Of a stretch of 64,000 nt of DNA, positions 28,001 to 39,299 are shown one piece after another. The stretch is from Undaria pinnatifida (lineage: Eukaryota > Sar > Phaeophyceae > Laminariales > Alariaceae): contig JABAKD010000014.1 of assembly GCA_012845835.1 (NCBI GenBank), forward strand, positions 7,961,074 to 8,025,073, in the 5' to 3' direction. The notes under the pieces were generated by a model. It had not been told where the DNA came from. It did not search any database and was given only the letters and a program-made list of their open reading frames with translations. The number at the start of each line of letters is the position of its first letter. Position 1 is the stretch's first letter. A program made the translations under genes and the position numbers.

Positions 28001-28838
28001 CACTACGTACCTTGGCGATAGCTCGGAGGGGGGCAGTACGTGAGGAGGGGGTGGGGTGTGGCGGAGGGATGCGATGAAGCAAACGTGCAGCAGTACATCG
28101 CTTGGGCACTATTTAGGCACTAACGACGAGTTGGGGAAAGTGAGGGAGAGGGAGAGGGTGTGCGCGCACCAAAAATAAATGAGCACAGGTCACACATACA
28201 CAGAACACCGCTTGGGGAAAGCAAGAAAAATGAACTCATGTTAAAGATAGCAATACACGCCTTATACACAGCAGCGTCACAACCGCTATATTGCCCGCAG
28301 GCGTTGGCCAGTGCGGTCGCAACCTGCGACGGTAACAACCGACTGTCACAAGCGCTAGTTCGGGTGCGTGACAGGTAAACCTTTTACCGTTAGCCCAACG
28401 GACTTACTGATATTGGTACCTCGAAAAATGGCGTCGACGGAAGGACACGAAAGAGCACAAACCGGCGCCTGAAATCTCAATGAGGGGGTGATCCATCCCT
28501 TTGCCCGTTTACTACCGCAAATGAAATCTCACGCCGCCCTAATTTTTTTCTCCCCATAAACGTGGGCTTCCTTATAAAGGGGTCCAATCACTCGAACACA
28601 AAATAATGTAACATGGCCATCTCACCCTCTCGTGAAAACCCTCGGGGAATTTCTCAATCCTAACCCCTAATCCCGCAGACGCCTCGTTGCGTGGAGGTTC
28701 CAGCTTCCCGAGGAAGAGCCCAAGAACGTCAAAGCGGGAGACCGCCAGCCACGCCCTGTTTCGTTTCGTCGGCCGTTGCAAAAACAAATCGTTGTGAGGT
28801 TGTAGGAGCAAGGGGGTGTAGGCGTTCAGCATTAGGGG
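24713..28838 (-). CDS. Unidentified multi-exon gene (partial model)
   Basis: Likely exons: 28838-28626, 28323 to about 28190, 28100-28011, 27702-27532, 27303-27132 (or 27128), 27089-25853, 25096-24713. Most junctions are phase 0. The conceptual protein has a hydrophobic-basic start, a Pro-rich part, a beta-rich stretch of about 150 residues and a Gly/Glu-rich middle. I do not recognise the family. The beta-rich part and absence of transmembrane segments suggest a soluble scaffold or trafficking-type protein, but this is a guess. TAA at 24715-24713 may be the end of the gene. The start is unknown; ATG 28832 is one option. Confidence 0.5.
25853..27089 (-). CDS. Large coding exon, Gly/Glu-rich protein segment
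   Basis: The acceptor is GCTGCAG|G (phase 2) and the donor is CTTGAG|GTAAGC (phase 0). It could also start at ATG 27055, giving 401 codons. A structured part comes first (LLLSLKWNPRQNMEAQTHAL; RLTISHARFFASFRLLLQST; DLSPKIRSYVARLLPPLP). A long Gly/Glu/Arg-rich disordered part follows. It closes with WTVLALSGWRADEIDALLE. The plus-strand frames over the Gly-rich part are shadows of the CT-rich antisense. Family unknown. Confidence 0.68.
27128..27303 (-). CDS. Coding exon, beta-rich segment
   Basis: The acceptor is TGTCAAG|GGA, phase 0. It encodes GGNIGRVGCTPMSTMLLFP, then SAALESPVMVPGDIELYLP, then SGEVFNVFNCVWDGGGG. The donor is either GGAG|GTGGGT (27132, phase 1) or GG|GTAATA (27128, phase 2). 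Only the latter fits the next exon, and it leaves an intron of just 38 nt. Confidence 0.55.
27532..27702 (-). CDS. Coding exon following the GA-rich tract
   Basis: The acceptor is CCCCTCAG|GCG behind a very long CT-rich tract and the donor is ATCAAG|GTGAAA; 57 codons, phase 0 to 0. It encodes AVAGLVPRAPPPGEPAG, then FVFEGSQTGSLRPLLPAA, then GPPINVIGDAHLDSIK. The reading is clean and codon-biased. Confidence 0.6.
27725..27960. repeat. GA-rich tract (CT-rich in gene sense)
   Basis: Alternating GAGAGA, GGGA and GGAG units. In the minus-strand gene it is a 230-nt pyrimidine tract ending at the acceptor 27703. It makes long Ser/Leu/Pro frames on the minus strand that are not coding. Confidence 0.9.
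28011..28100 (-). CDS. Small coding exon (Pro-rich)
   Basis: The acceptor is GCCCAAG|CGA and the donor is GCCAAG|GTACGT (strong); 30 codons, phase 0 to 0. It encodes RCTAARLLHRIPPPHPTP, then SSRTAPLRAIAK. Support comes from the donor and from phase agreement with the next exon. Confidence 0.4.
28190..28323 (-). CDS. Coding exon, 3' boundary unclear
   Basis: The acceptor is CGTCGCAG|GTT, phase 0. It encodes VATALANACGQYSGCDAAVY, then KACIAIFN. The frame stays open to TAG at 28120, so the donor cannot be fixed; GT sites near 28190-28200 are all weak. The end coordinate is approximate. Confidence 0.4.
28626..28838 (-). CDS. Coding exon of the unidentified 24.7-28.8 kb gene
   Basis: It begins after TATATAG|CCC or at ATG 28832-28830 and ends at GAGAGG|GTGAGA in phase 0. 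It encodes LLLQPHNDLFLQRPTKRNR, then AWLAVSRFDVLGLFLGKLE, then VRIEKFPEGFHER. The frame is open and codon-biased. No family match comes to mind. Confidence 0.5.
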
Positions 28839-29089
28839 CTATATGACGTCTGCGGGCTATTCGAACGCGTTTAGGAACAAAATACGAAGTTCATCAGGCT
28901 GTTGCGAATATTGAGGTCACGCCTCAGTAGCAGGTCGCTCGTCCATAGCACCAACTACTGTCGACAGCAGAGTATCTGCTTGCCCAGTCGATCTGGCAGT
29001 TCTTCGTTTGCCTCATATGTTCTATTTTTTTCTTTTATTTTTTCCCATCTCATGTATTATCTTCGCACTATTTTGTTTCTTCTTCTCCT

Positions 29090-29362
29090 TCCCTAGACGT
29101 ATCTCCGATCCGTGGTTACTAAGCAGGCTCTTCTCCACCCTCCCCACTACGGTACGCGCCTTCGCTTCAATCGCGAGAAGGGTACAGCACTTTCTTCCCT
29201 CATCGACTCGCGTCGAGTTATGCTTAACCACGCTATTATAATGCGTTTTCGGCAGCTGGCGCCTCTAGAAAACGAAAATCTCCATAACGAGATTTAAATC
29301 CCTGGCTCCAACCTTAGTGGTGTTCGATGGTAACCAATCGCAGACCACCGGAGCGACCGGCT
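29090..29362 (-). mobile_element. tRNA-derived SINE copy
   Basis: On the minus strand the head reads CCGGTCGCTCCGGTGGTCTGCG with a B-box-like GGGATTTAAATCTCG. The body holds CGCGATTGAAGCGAAGGCGC and TGGGGAGGGTGGAGAAG. It is more diverged than the 60.7-kb copy. Confidence 0.6.
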
Positions 29363-29719
29363 TTCAATACCGTAAATCTATTGCTCAATATTTCAATATA
29401 CAGGCAGAACAACAATAAATTCTATGAACATTCGCAACATTCAATCCCTGGTACAGCATTTTTATCTAGTCTGAAGCAGCAACCGAGATAGTGTAGCTGT
29501 CGATGTTACAGTAACCCGTGCTTCAGGATATTTGTAACCGTCACCAACTGGCGTGCGTTGGTTGGAGAATCGTGCATCCCAATCGTAGATCTCGGTCGGC
29601 GGTCCTAGAAACTGAGGTCGTAGAACCCGGCTTCAGCCAGCTCGAAAGATGTGCTTACCTCTGGTGTAATTTTTGGCAAGGCGAAACAATAAAAACTAGC
29701 GTTCGCTCCTATGAAAAGT

Positions 29720-30050
29720 AACAGTACATATAAATCTGCCCTCCCCGCACCGGTTATTCGACTTACAGTATTCACTTGATAAACTGATGCATTTCCTTCC
29801 ACAGCTGTCAGATTTTGTCCCCCTCAGAAACGGGTTTTATAGTTTCCGCGCACAGACTGCTTAACATCACCCTGTTGACCTTGATAGCTACACTGTAGTT
29901 GTAAGGGGGGTCGCCGACCTATATCCTTAATGAGGACACACAACCCGTAATACGCGCGATCGGAGTATCACACACAGCTTGCAAAGATGAGTTTCGACAA
30001 AATATTCGATCTCACAGCTAAAGCGTATTTTAATTTTCATAATGTCGATG
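29720..30050 (+). repeat. Dispersed element, long copy (core GCTTGCAAAGATGAG)
   Basis: Ordered blocks: GTATTCACTTGATAAACTGATGCATTTCC; CAGCTGTCAGATTTTGTCCCCCTCAG; TTTATAGTTTCCGCGCACAGACTG; CTGTTGACCTTGATAGCTAC; CGCCGACCTATATCC; ACGCGCGATCGGAGTATC; GCTTGCAAAGATGAGTTTCG; GATCTCACAGCT. The same order occurs at 51.35-51.63 kb and inverted at 54.47-54.75 kb. Confidence 0.85.
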
Positions 30051-30204
30051 GGTGTTGGACAAAGAAAGTCTATGGGTCGTGCGTCTTTCCAAGGCACATC
30101 ATCCACGACGGCCAAAGCACGGCCTCGAGGACGGCCGAAACACGGCATCCAGGACGGCCGCTTTTCACACGCCAAAGCATCCAAGCACGGGTCAAACCAT
30201 ACCG

Positions 30205-30232
30205 TTAGGGTTAGGGTTAAGGATAGGGTTCT
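30205..30232 (+). repeat. Short interstitial TTAGGG-like run
   Basis: GTTAGGGTTAGGGTTAAGG then ATAGGGTT: about four telomere-type units with one variant, at the edge of the dispersed element. Confidence 0.7.
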
Positions 30233-30349
30233 GGTCGGGGGCTAGCGTTGCGCCCCCCTCGCCCACCACCCTGCGTATTTTAGCCTATGGTGCGGTACGA
30301 AACCAAAGAAATTTCCTGGAAACGGGTTGGTCATATATCCGTTAATACA

Positions 30350-31960
30350 GCCTCCGTAGTGAGAGAGTGCAGGTGTCGTTACAGCAGAAACTCGTGCAGG
30401 AGGATGATTGCATCTGTCATCAACTCGTGTGCGTCGGTTAGAGACTCACAATAAGAATCGTAGACGCGCTCGTAGAACCCAGGCCCCAGCAAGCTCGAAA
30501 GAGCTTCCTATTTTTGGCACGGTGTAAACTAGAAACTCGCATTCGCTCATAATCAGCTGCGCGTAATGATAACACTGCAGTCTGTCTAGCTGGTACACTG
30601 ATAACTGAGCTAATTCGTAGATCTATCCCATGGGCTATAGTATGATGGACACTACAGTAAGCTAATTATCATACAGTCGGATCCGTCAATCGAAAACGGC
30701 CCTTTTCCGACTGGATATTTTTCGGCTGGATTCCTCTGGGCCTCCTCCTTATCGTCAGTCGAGTCTATTTTATAGTTGCTCTGCTACCTCTGGAGACGGT
30801 TGGTGCAAGGAAGTACTGCGGTATGGCAGTCGAAAATCGGTTGGAAGCTCTGTGCTTCGTGCGTTCACCTTCAGGCGGGTTGGTGGCGTTGAACTTAGCC
30901 GAAAGCTGCCAAATCTATGTTCGTGGCATCGCACTCAGCCTAGAGCCGCCAAAGCTACAGCAAGCGTTCGGACTGTTCTTTATTCAGTATAAGTTTTACT
31001 TACTCTACCGTCGTGACCCATACAGCTGTAGGTTTTCATGTTCTCAAGAACAGCTTATGTATGAGCAGACTGAAAACTGCCTCAGGCTGGATTTCGTATT
31101 TAAGAAAAGCGTACTCTGCACCAACTTCAGCACAACACGGCTCCCGATTTTCTCATTTTTCTGCAAACCTCCTACTCGTATATATCATACCCGGCTTCCG
31201 AACTACTTGTTTTCTTGTGACAGCAAGTGGAACGTGTGTTGCTTTAGTCATTAACCCCACATGGAGTGGTAGTTTCTGCTTTGCTTGTTTTAGTCGTTGA
31301 GTTCAATGGGGGGAGCGCGAAAGCGGCAGTAACGAAACTTGTAGTCCTGCTTGCGTTGTTTTTTTTTTGGGTTGTTTCTCTCTTTGTTCCCCTTGTTTTC
31401 CCTCCCCGCCGGCCTTATGCCGGCATCTTCTTCCTCTTCTTCGTGTTCTTTCGCCCGTGCAACAGTTTATTTGTTCCTCTTCAGCACGTATGTTGTTGTT
31501 CTTGTAGCCTTATTGATCTTCTTGCATCACATTCTTCCCGACACCGTTTGTATTTTTTCAGTTCTTATTTTTCTTGGATTTATGGTCTGGCTTATTTTGA
31601 CGTGTTGTCGTACCTGGTACGCTACTTGTAGCATTACACTTTATTTACCTTGATTAATTGCGGTTGTCTTTGGTTTTCTCTGTCGCACAGTAGTCTGACC
31701 ACATCATTCGTTTATCTCTAGGATGAAGACTCAGCACGGACACTGGGTGTACTGATGTCGTTGGGTATACAGAAAGTAAGAACGGTTTAATGTGAAGACA
31801 ACACAGCAGTAAAAAGAACGTAGAGAACAGGGTTAATTGTTTTTTTTTCTTACTACTGGTGCAGTCTTTTTTTCTTTTCTTTTTTATCCTCCGGCGGATG
31901 GGAGGAATAAAGCTTAAGCTCACCACATTCCCACGTGTTTTCATATATCTCGTGTCAATT
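30350..31960. other. No gene recognised
   Basis: A 143-codon plus-strand frame (30823-31254) and a Phe/Leu-rich frame (31266-31631) are present. Neither has motifs, matched splice sites or coding-like bias that I trust. Confidence 0.4.
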
Positions 31961-32250
31961 TAACTCAATTGTATTCCCAATCCAGCGCTAGCTGGCGTAT
32001 CCTTCAGTTCCCGTGGTAGCGATAGCGCGAGCTGCGGCGGTCACCTTACTACGCAGCGCAAGCTGCTGTTATATACGGATGCGTAGGTATGTCGACCCGA
32101 CTTGATCTCTGGGGATCAGGGTGCGGTGGAGATAGCCACCCGGAAAGTCGTCCCTCCGGGTAGTGTGGGACTTGTGCAAGCTCACCCACTAACAACACCC
32201 CCGGCCATGAGAAAACAGCCTTCCGCCGGACTCCAGTTACGGTCCACTCT
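31960..32250. repeat. Interspersed repeat, copy 1
   Basis: TTGTATTCCCAATCCAGCGC, TAGCTGGCGTATCCTTCAGTT, GATCTCTGGGGATCAGGG, GTGGAGATAGCCACCCGGAA, and CTCACCCACTAACA match 50170-50470 in the same orientation. Confidence 0.8.
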
Positions 32251-34069
32251 TGTCATGGTACCATTCGGGCGTTGGTCCCAGCAGTCCGGAGCACCTTTTA
32301 ACTTACATGGTCACCACTACTGCTGCGAAGGACGCGCCTGCCCCTGTCCCTTTCACCGCAGGATCTCGACGATGCACCTCGCTACTACTAGTATCCCTCC
32401 TGCTGCTGTTGCTACTCCTGCTGCTACTCCTGCTGCTCCTCCTGCTGCTCCTGCTTCTGCTGCTCCTGCCGATGGTCTGTATTGCTGGTATATTATTCGA
32501 GTTGCCAATTGATTGCTCCGCGTTGTTCGTGTCCATGCTGACACTCGCCGTCCGACACTCTTGGCTCTCTTCTGTGCCTCGCTCTCGTCTTGGCTTCTGG
32601 GACAAGGTATGCATGGCCTTGCCCAGATCCTCACCGCCGCCCGGTGCATGCATCACGGCGAGAAGCGAGAAGGCCGCACACCCGCACACCTCAACCTTCT
32701 GCTACTCTCCGGTTCTGCGGCGGAATTAGGAGTTTAATGAATAACAAAGGCGTATATTATACGGGGACCACGTTGCAGGATTTTGCCCCAAAATGCCGCG
32801 GAGCGCCAGGCCACACAGCGTGGCTGCTGCGGGTCTAGGGTCATGGTATGGGGATCGATGCCCCCAAGGATAACCCGTGTGGGAGTGCAGGCGAGCTTGC
32901 GCCTCTCTCGATCGAGTCTAAGGTGATTAAAAACGGTATTATCGGTTCCCCAATCTTCGTTTAGCCAGCACAAGTTCCCGGTCATGCCGTGCCCAAGCGT
33001 TGCCCTCGACTCTTTTGTCTCTGCGACCAAGCGATTGTCTTCTACCCTCTCAAGTCTTTTCTTTCCATTTCTTGCCTCTCTGGTATATTCCTCCGTGTTT
33101 GGCTGTCCCTCTCTCTCATTTCCTGGCGTACTCATGATGCCATCATCAGATGGCTTCGCCGATCGTGTAGTACGTAGAAGTTCTGTCTGCCGCGTTTTGC
33201 CTTTTGCGACGCAAACAGAAGTCAGTGGTACACCTTATCTGTGTTACAGGTTAGTTACTCTCAGAACGCAACCCAACCGCAGCTGCCATTGTAGCACCTG
33301 TTCACTCTGCGCTCTCCACCATCTCGTACCAGGTATTGTGTGACACTGCTACAGGGCTCTGTACCCATGCTCCGATCGCAACAATCGTAGCAATGTCAGT
33401 TCGTAGTCTCCTTGTCTGCGGCCTACACCAAGTACCTCCCACGTGCAGACACCAGAGGTAGCAGCAGCAGCAGTACCCCTCGTGCCTCATGATATCACAA
33501 CGAACAGCGGCGAAGCGACCATTACTACCAGTGATGCTGCGTACTGCTGTTGCTGTGGGAAGTTCTCCAATCCTGGCTGCACCCCTGTACAGAGTACCTA
33601 GGCGTGCACAGCACATGACACCATCATAGGTACAATGCACAGCGCATCAGTCAATTCAGGGCTCATCGCTTCTCACCTTGGTGCACGAGTACGCAAGCTG
33701 CATCGCAGCTATCATAGTCCGCAGCTGAACTCGTACAAACCCCCCTCCAGGAACCCCCCCCCACCTCCCCCTCCCCTTCCATCGTACTAAGCATCAGACA
33801 GAAGGTAGCACTGCGGGGTCCCCTTCCCCTCCCCGGTTACGAAACCTCGGCACCGACACGTGGGGCGGCGTTTCGATACGTTTCGATGAAAAAACACTGC
33901 CCCAACATACTGGCGTTGTTATTGGACGTGCGTCGTATGCTATAGAAGTGCACCCACGTTTGTTTCGTACAATTTACTAAAGTGTGGGGCGTTTTTGCAG
34001 TTTTCAAAAGGTTAACGTGGTGCGTCGGGCGTTGTTTGCCTCGTTCGCTTTTTTTTTGGCGCATTTTAG

Positions 34070-34124
34070 GCGGGGGGGAGTCCGTATCACGAGACGGCAA
34101 GTTCCGCTATCGACCGCGATTAAG
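34070..34124 (+). CDS. Small plus-strand exon of an unidentified gene
   Basis: The acceptor is GCATTTTAG|G after a T-rich tract and the donor is ATTAAG|GTGAGG; 55 nt, phase 2 to 0. It encodes RGGVRITRRQVPLSTAIK. Phase agrees with the next exon at 34512. A second open frame in the same exon does not continue. The upstream exon was not found. Confidence 0.35.
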
Positions 34125-34511
34125 GTGAGGGCTGAGAAACTTCTCCAGGCCAGGGCCTTTGTACCCTTCTAGCCTTATTGCTCTCGTGGCAGGGGAAGCG
34201 CGGCTGCTTACAGCATTTTTGGCGCGACGCCGACGCGCTTTCACAAACGAGGTTGACATCTGGCTGCTTGTGGTGGCAGCAGCAGCATATGCGGCAATAA
34301 TGAAGCTGGAATAGCATACTTGCCCCGCCCCCTCTTCCCTCCTCCGAATGCGCGCGTACGAGCCACGAAACGTTGCTTCGCATGGGTAGGGCCGTTCGGG
34401 GATTTCGATGCGTTTGAGTGTGACATTCCCTCGAACTCCCCCTGCCACCCTTAACTTTCTCCACCGCCTCACCCCCCTCTCCTTACTTCCCTCTCTCCCC
34501 CCCCCCCTCAG

Positions 34512-34596
34512 GTGCCGTTTGAAGCTCTTGGTGTAGTGGAAGCGTCTCCGCTCGTGCTCGCGGCCCTGCCGCTGTTGCAGACCGCTCCTGTATTAG
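34512..34596 (+). CDS. Plus-strand exon of an unidentified gene
   Basis: A long C/T tract ends in CCCTCAG|GTG, and the donor is TATTAG|GTACGT; phase 0 to 1. It encodes VPFEALGVVEASPLVLAALP, then LLQTAPVL. This is the best-supported exon of the plus-strand model. The hydrophobic Leu/Ala/Val content could be a helix. No family assigned. Confidence 0.5.
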
Positions 34597-35027
34597 GTAC
34601 GTTTTGTTGGTGTTCCGGCAGGGGAAGTGGGAGGGTTGGGGAACGGGGGGGCGGGAGGTGTTGTCTTGCGTACGATAGCACACCCCCTCGGACGAATATC
34701 CGAGCTCATTTTCTCGACAACGGGGAAAGCGCGCGCAAACCCAGAATGATGGCGTCTGCGGAAAGGTCTCGGGATCGTTCTCAATACGCTAGTCTCGTGG
34801 AGTATGCCCCGCTTGGTGTGGGGAAATTCGGCTGTGAAATTCGCTCCCCAGGGGGTTTGTATTCTTGCGTGTCGTTATATACGATATTTTTTTCAACGCT
34901 ATCGTCTCACTCGAAGTTGGAACCTACGTAGAGGTTGTGCATTATTGTGAATAATGCTAGCCACTCCTCCCCCCTCCTCTTCTCACTCTCGGTCCCAATG
35001 CGTTGGTTTTGTTCGCGTGGTCAACAG

Positions 35028-35071
35028 CATGTCAAGAGCCTGAGGGAGACGAGGACGGAGATGGCCGCTGA
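35028..35071 (+). CDS. Possible terminal exon of the plus-strand gene
   Basis: The acceptor is GTCAACAG|CA. In the phase required by the previous exon it reads CQEPEGDEDGDGR and stops at TGA 35069-35071, a short acidic C-terminus. Another frame of the same DNA (HVKSLRETRTEMAADTG onward, to TAG at 35142) is open but out of phase. Either may be right. Confidence 0.3.
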
Positions 35072-38000
35072 CACCGGTCCGCCCGGTTTCTCCCTGGTTG
35101 GCCAGCTTCTGGGACACGGGAAACGGGGCGGGGGAAAAAACTAGAGCAGGAGGCGGGAGGGGGGTCGTAAGGATTGTAGTACTTTTGCGGTGATGGCGGG
35201 GGGGGGGGGGAGGGGGGGGGGGGGGGGGGGGGTAGCACCCTTACCTATGATAATTGATCATTGTCGTCGTTCTCGAAAAGGAGGTGCTTGGCGGGTTCTT
35301 GTTGAAAGGAAGTTGATATCTTGAACAAGTGGTTCTGGTGGTGGTGTTGGTGAACGTGCTGTGAGCGACCAACTTGCTGCTACTGTGCGTTATTTTCCGT
35401 CGTATTGTCTGTTTGGGATAATACCGCCATGTCGGCGGACAAAAAAAGCTTTGAACGAAAGCACACCACTGGGTTTGTGGTCATCCAAGCGGAGGAGGAA
35501 AGTGCACCCCGGGATGGAAGATGCTGTGACCCCGCGTTGCTCGTTGTTTATTCACCGTTCGCGTGGAACTGACGACAATGTAACAAACAATCAACCAAAC
35601 AATAAAAAAAGCAACCAGTGGATCAAGTCATCAACCCGCGGACAAAATGTCATCGTATGCTGCCATATTCCAAGCAGCTCGGGCTGCTGAGGTAAAAAAT
35701 GTGTCTAGATTGCGATGCAAGGGGCTGCACGACACGCGCGAAGCATGGTGATATGTGCACCTATGCACAGACAAATTGACACGAAAGACCCTCGTAGCTC
35801 GGCTTCTAGGGGAAGGGGACTCACAAAAGGAGGGGACTCACAAAAGAAAAAAGGCACCCACTCGCCGCTCGCCCTTCTTTATGAACGAGGCAGATGTTGA
35901 TTTCGGAGGTCGGACTACAAGCCGAGACCGATCCCACAACGCGCCGTCCGGCTAGGGTCCTAGAGGTCTCGCTAGTAGAGTGCTTAATCCTGTCACTTCT
36001 GAATATGGCATGCCACTCTATTTCCAAGTGGTTTGTCGCAGAAAACTCGGGTGCTGTTCTCAAGGGGTCAAGAGAGGCACAGGTCGTGTGGCACGTCCGC
36101 CTGGACCGCGAATCCTAAGAATCGAACATTCTTTGGGCCTCCCTTTCGAGTGAACTGAAGCGGATACAATGAACGTACACTCGTTTCAAATACCGGTCTG
36201 GGAAACACTTTTTTCGCGCTAACAAGCCCTCGAAAGGAAACGAGGTACTGCTGTAATGTAAAACAAAAACGGATTTCAGACGATGTCGCGCAGTTCTTCA
36301 GTTGGCGATGAACATCAAGTTGATCATTTTATAAAAATATTGATACGTCAGCTGTGAGTTCGGCAAATTTAGCGTCAATACTCATCTTCGTAAGCTGCGT
36401 AATACGCCGGTCGCCCGTATTGTAGTAAGTTTTTCATGGAAGTCAAAACTTAAATCAATAGTAATGATGAACATGAATGCTGTAATGAACCCTGATGAAG
36501 ACCTTAACGTGTGATATATGACATCATCACACCGTAAGTCAGAAATATTTTGGTTCAAGTACGGCACCCCTGCCACATGGCCGCCCGTTGTTGAAGTGAT
36601 GGCGGCGGTGGTGTGGTTGTTCGAGCTGTTTCTGCCTTGTGGTGCTCTTACAATACCGCTACACGTTTCTCCTCTCACGCCAGGCACATCTACCGAAAAC
36701 ACGCAGCAGACGATAATACAACAGGAAACAAAAGACGGCTATAAGAAGAGGAGACATTCGCACACGAGGAGGGCTGTCTAGACCTTGGCCCATTGTCTGA
36801 TACAAAATGATTGAAGACACACTTTCCTAAACCCTCGTACGCCACCCTAACGTAACCCCGACCGCTCAGAAAATTGTCGGGAGGATGAAGATGACATGAG
36901 GAGTCACAGCAGTGGGACTATCAACCATTTTGTCGTGCGCCAAGTCGCAAACACAACTGCACACGAGCGAGACGGTGCCATCGAAAAACGCGCCCACTGA
37001 AGTCACTTCTAGTTGGAAGGGCGCAAAACCCCAACCAAGACACGCAAACCACATGACGAAGATACATTATTAGCCTCTTACGAAGTTATGCCTGGTACCA
37101 GGTGTTGGATAAAATACCTAATGTGCTTCCCCTCCTTCATCATGGTCCTCCTCGTGTTGAGTTTCTCTTCCTCTATTAACGTTCTTGTCATTTTTTAGCT
37201 CCTCTCGCCCCTCTCCTTCTCCTTGCTTGTTCATATCGCAGAAAGCGTTTCCCCTCACTTCGTTCCTCAGCATAACGCCTTCATACATGATGTACGAATT
37301 GAATTCTGGACTCGAACCCATGAAGAAATTACACACACAAGAAAAATAAGCACGCATGCAAGCACAAGTAAAAAACAAGCAAGTTCTCCCAAGCATGCCC
37401 TCTCAGGCACATAAAATCCACTGCCACACTGCCGCCACCATGGCGCGGTACGGCGCGGTGGCCTGACTGAGGTAGCGCTGCTTCTGTCCTCGCAACGCCT
37501 CTCCCTTATGACTCCTCCATCCCCTCTATCCCCTTCATGAAAACGCGCACTACAAACAGCGCGGAACCCTCCCACCACCCTACCCAGCCGACATACATAC
37601 ACTCTCAACTTAGCAAGTAGACAGGTCATTCTTCATACGCGACCCAACCATCGTAAAATAACACGAGAAAAAAAAACTCGCGAAACGAGCAAAATCTTCT
37701 ACGTAAAATATTGGCCAATGCCTGCACCCCCGCCCCAACTCTACTGCCAGCTTGGCGCAGCTTGTGATAAAATGGATCCCGGTTGCACACCCTTTCCCGT
37801 GCAGCACACCCGCACACGCGATGCCTCTTCACCCGTGAAACCCTACACTAGTAGTAGTATTAATAAAAAAAAACATTAGGCTCGCAAAAGCTAGAAGCAG
37901 ATAGTTTGATCAACCTTTCCAGAACCCACGTATGGCGACCTAAAACGCGAGGAAAAAAAAAGGCCATCGCCTGTTTAGGAGGATCAGCGTGCAGCGGTAC

Positions 38001-39299
38001 ACGTCTCATCATGCTACGCTTATGTCGTGCAGCTCCTACCGGTGCTCCTTGCGTCGCTGGTCGGACGTATCCTCTAGCAGCCCGCGCTGCTTACCGTGTC
38101 CGATGCCGTAATTGTAGGTCGTTGTCGTCAATTTTCCCCGCTGAAATAGTAGTAGTACTAGTAGTAGCAGCAGCAACAGCGGAGGAGATAGACGTGATGC
38201 GATGCGGTCTCTCACCAAAAAAAAACAAATAAGAGAGGTAAGTTCCCCATTGGCACCCCGCTTCGCGACAGCGAGGCCACAACTACAATGCCGCTCTCAA
38301 CTCAATTAGCTCTTTGTGGCGGACACCTGGAACGGACAAGGCGCCCCCCCCCCCCCCCCCCCCCCCCTTCCCCGGCCCTCTCCTCGCCCCCGGCCCCGCC
38401 CTGCTCCCGCCTTGTCCCGAGTTTTCTTGGTTCTTCCCCCTTCCAGGAGGAACACAAGACTCATCCCTACCCAGCCACCCAAAAAGTCATTTGTTGCCGT
38501 GTCTCTAGCATCTCTAACCAACTAACCTCCGACGTTCTCTCGACAAAACCGGAGCCATATTAAGCCTACAAAATTCTAACGCACGCAAAGAGTCGGGTGG
38601 GGGAGGGGAGAACACCACACCAGGTACAAGGGGGGGGAGGGGGGGGTGGGGGAGAGCCCGCATGTCCCCGCGGTTACAGCGCGGGGATACACTGCCGAAA
38701 ACCTTCCAACTTCCGCTTTATGGAAAAAGGAGAGGAATCTTGTGTCCAGGCTACCATTACATACTTATGATAAGAGGGGTGTATACGGGGGGAACAGGGA
38801 TGGGGGATGAGACGATCAACAAGCGCAAAGGGCGACAAGAATGAACCGAACCGAACCGAACCGAACCGAACCGAACCAAATCAAATTTCGCCGAGCCGGC
38901 CTGTTCCCGAACCCAACCCAACCGAATCAGTCCGAACCGGCTATGTATGAGCAGAATCGGTCCGAGCCGAAATCAAACCGAACGGAACCAACGCGAACAA
39001 AAGCGAGAATCGAGCCGCGGACCAACAACTTCGAAGAAAAAAACGAAAGAAGAAAACGGTTTTTTTCTCGGTCCGAGCGGTACACACGATGTGGCGGCTA
39101 GGACGGGGGGGGAAAACACCTCTTCCCCCTTCTCCCTACCCCTTCCGCCTACCCCCCCCTCCTCCCCCCGCCCCAACCCGCAACCCTGCAAAAAAATAGC
39201 GTAGCTGTAAAATATTTCCACAACAACTCCGGGTGACAGAAAAAATAAACCCACTGAATCTCGAAAGCGACGAGAAGCGAAGCGACACACCATCGCCCT
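35072..39299. other. Gene-poor stretch upstream of the aureochrome 3' end
   Basis: It contains a poly-G run (35198-35232), a core-element remnant (36335-36415, minus), a poly-C run of about 25 (38342-38368) and a GAACC pentamer array (38841-38878). A 47-codon plus-strand frame at 35430-35573 (ATG, MSADKKSFERKHTTGFVV) is protein-like but unsupported. Confidence 0.45.

Noticed and set aside
30205-30232. Chromosome end
   Set aside because: Only about four telomere-type units with a variant, within ordinary repeat DNA on both sides.
34212-34259. Minus-strand ATG exon MSTSFVKARRRRAKNA with a good GTAAGC donor
   Set aside because: Would need a 5-kb intron to reach the 28.8-kb gene and lies inside an intron of the better-supported plus-strand exons; left as a weak alternative.
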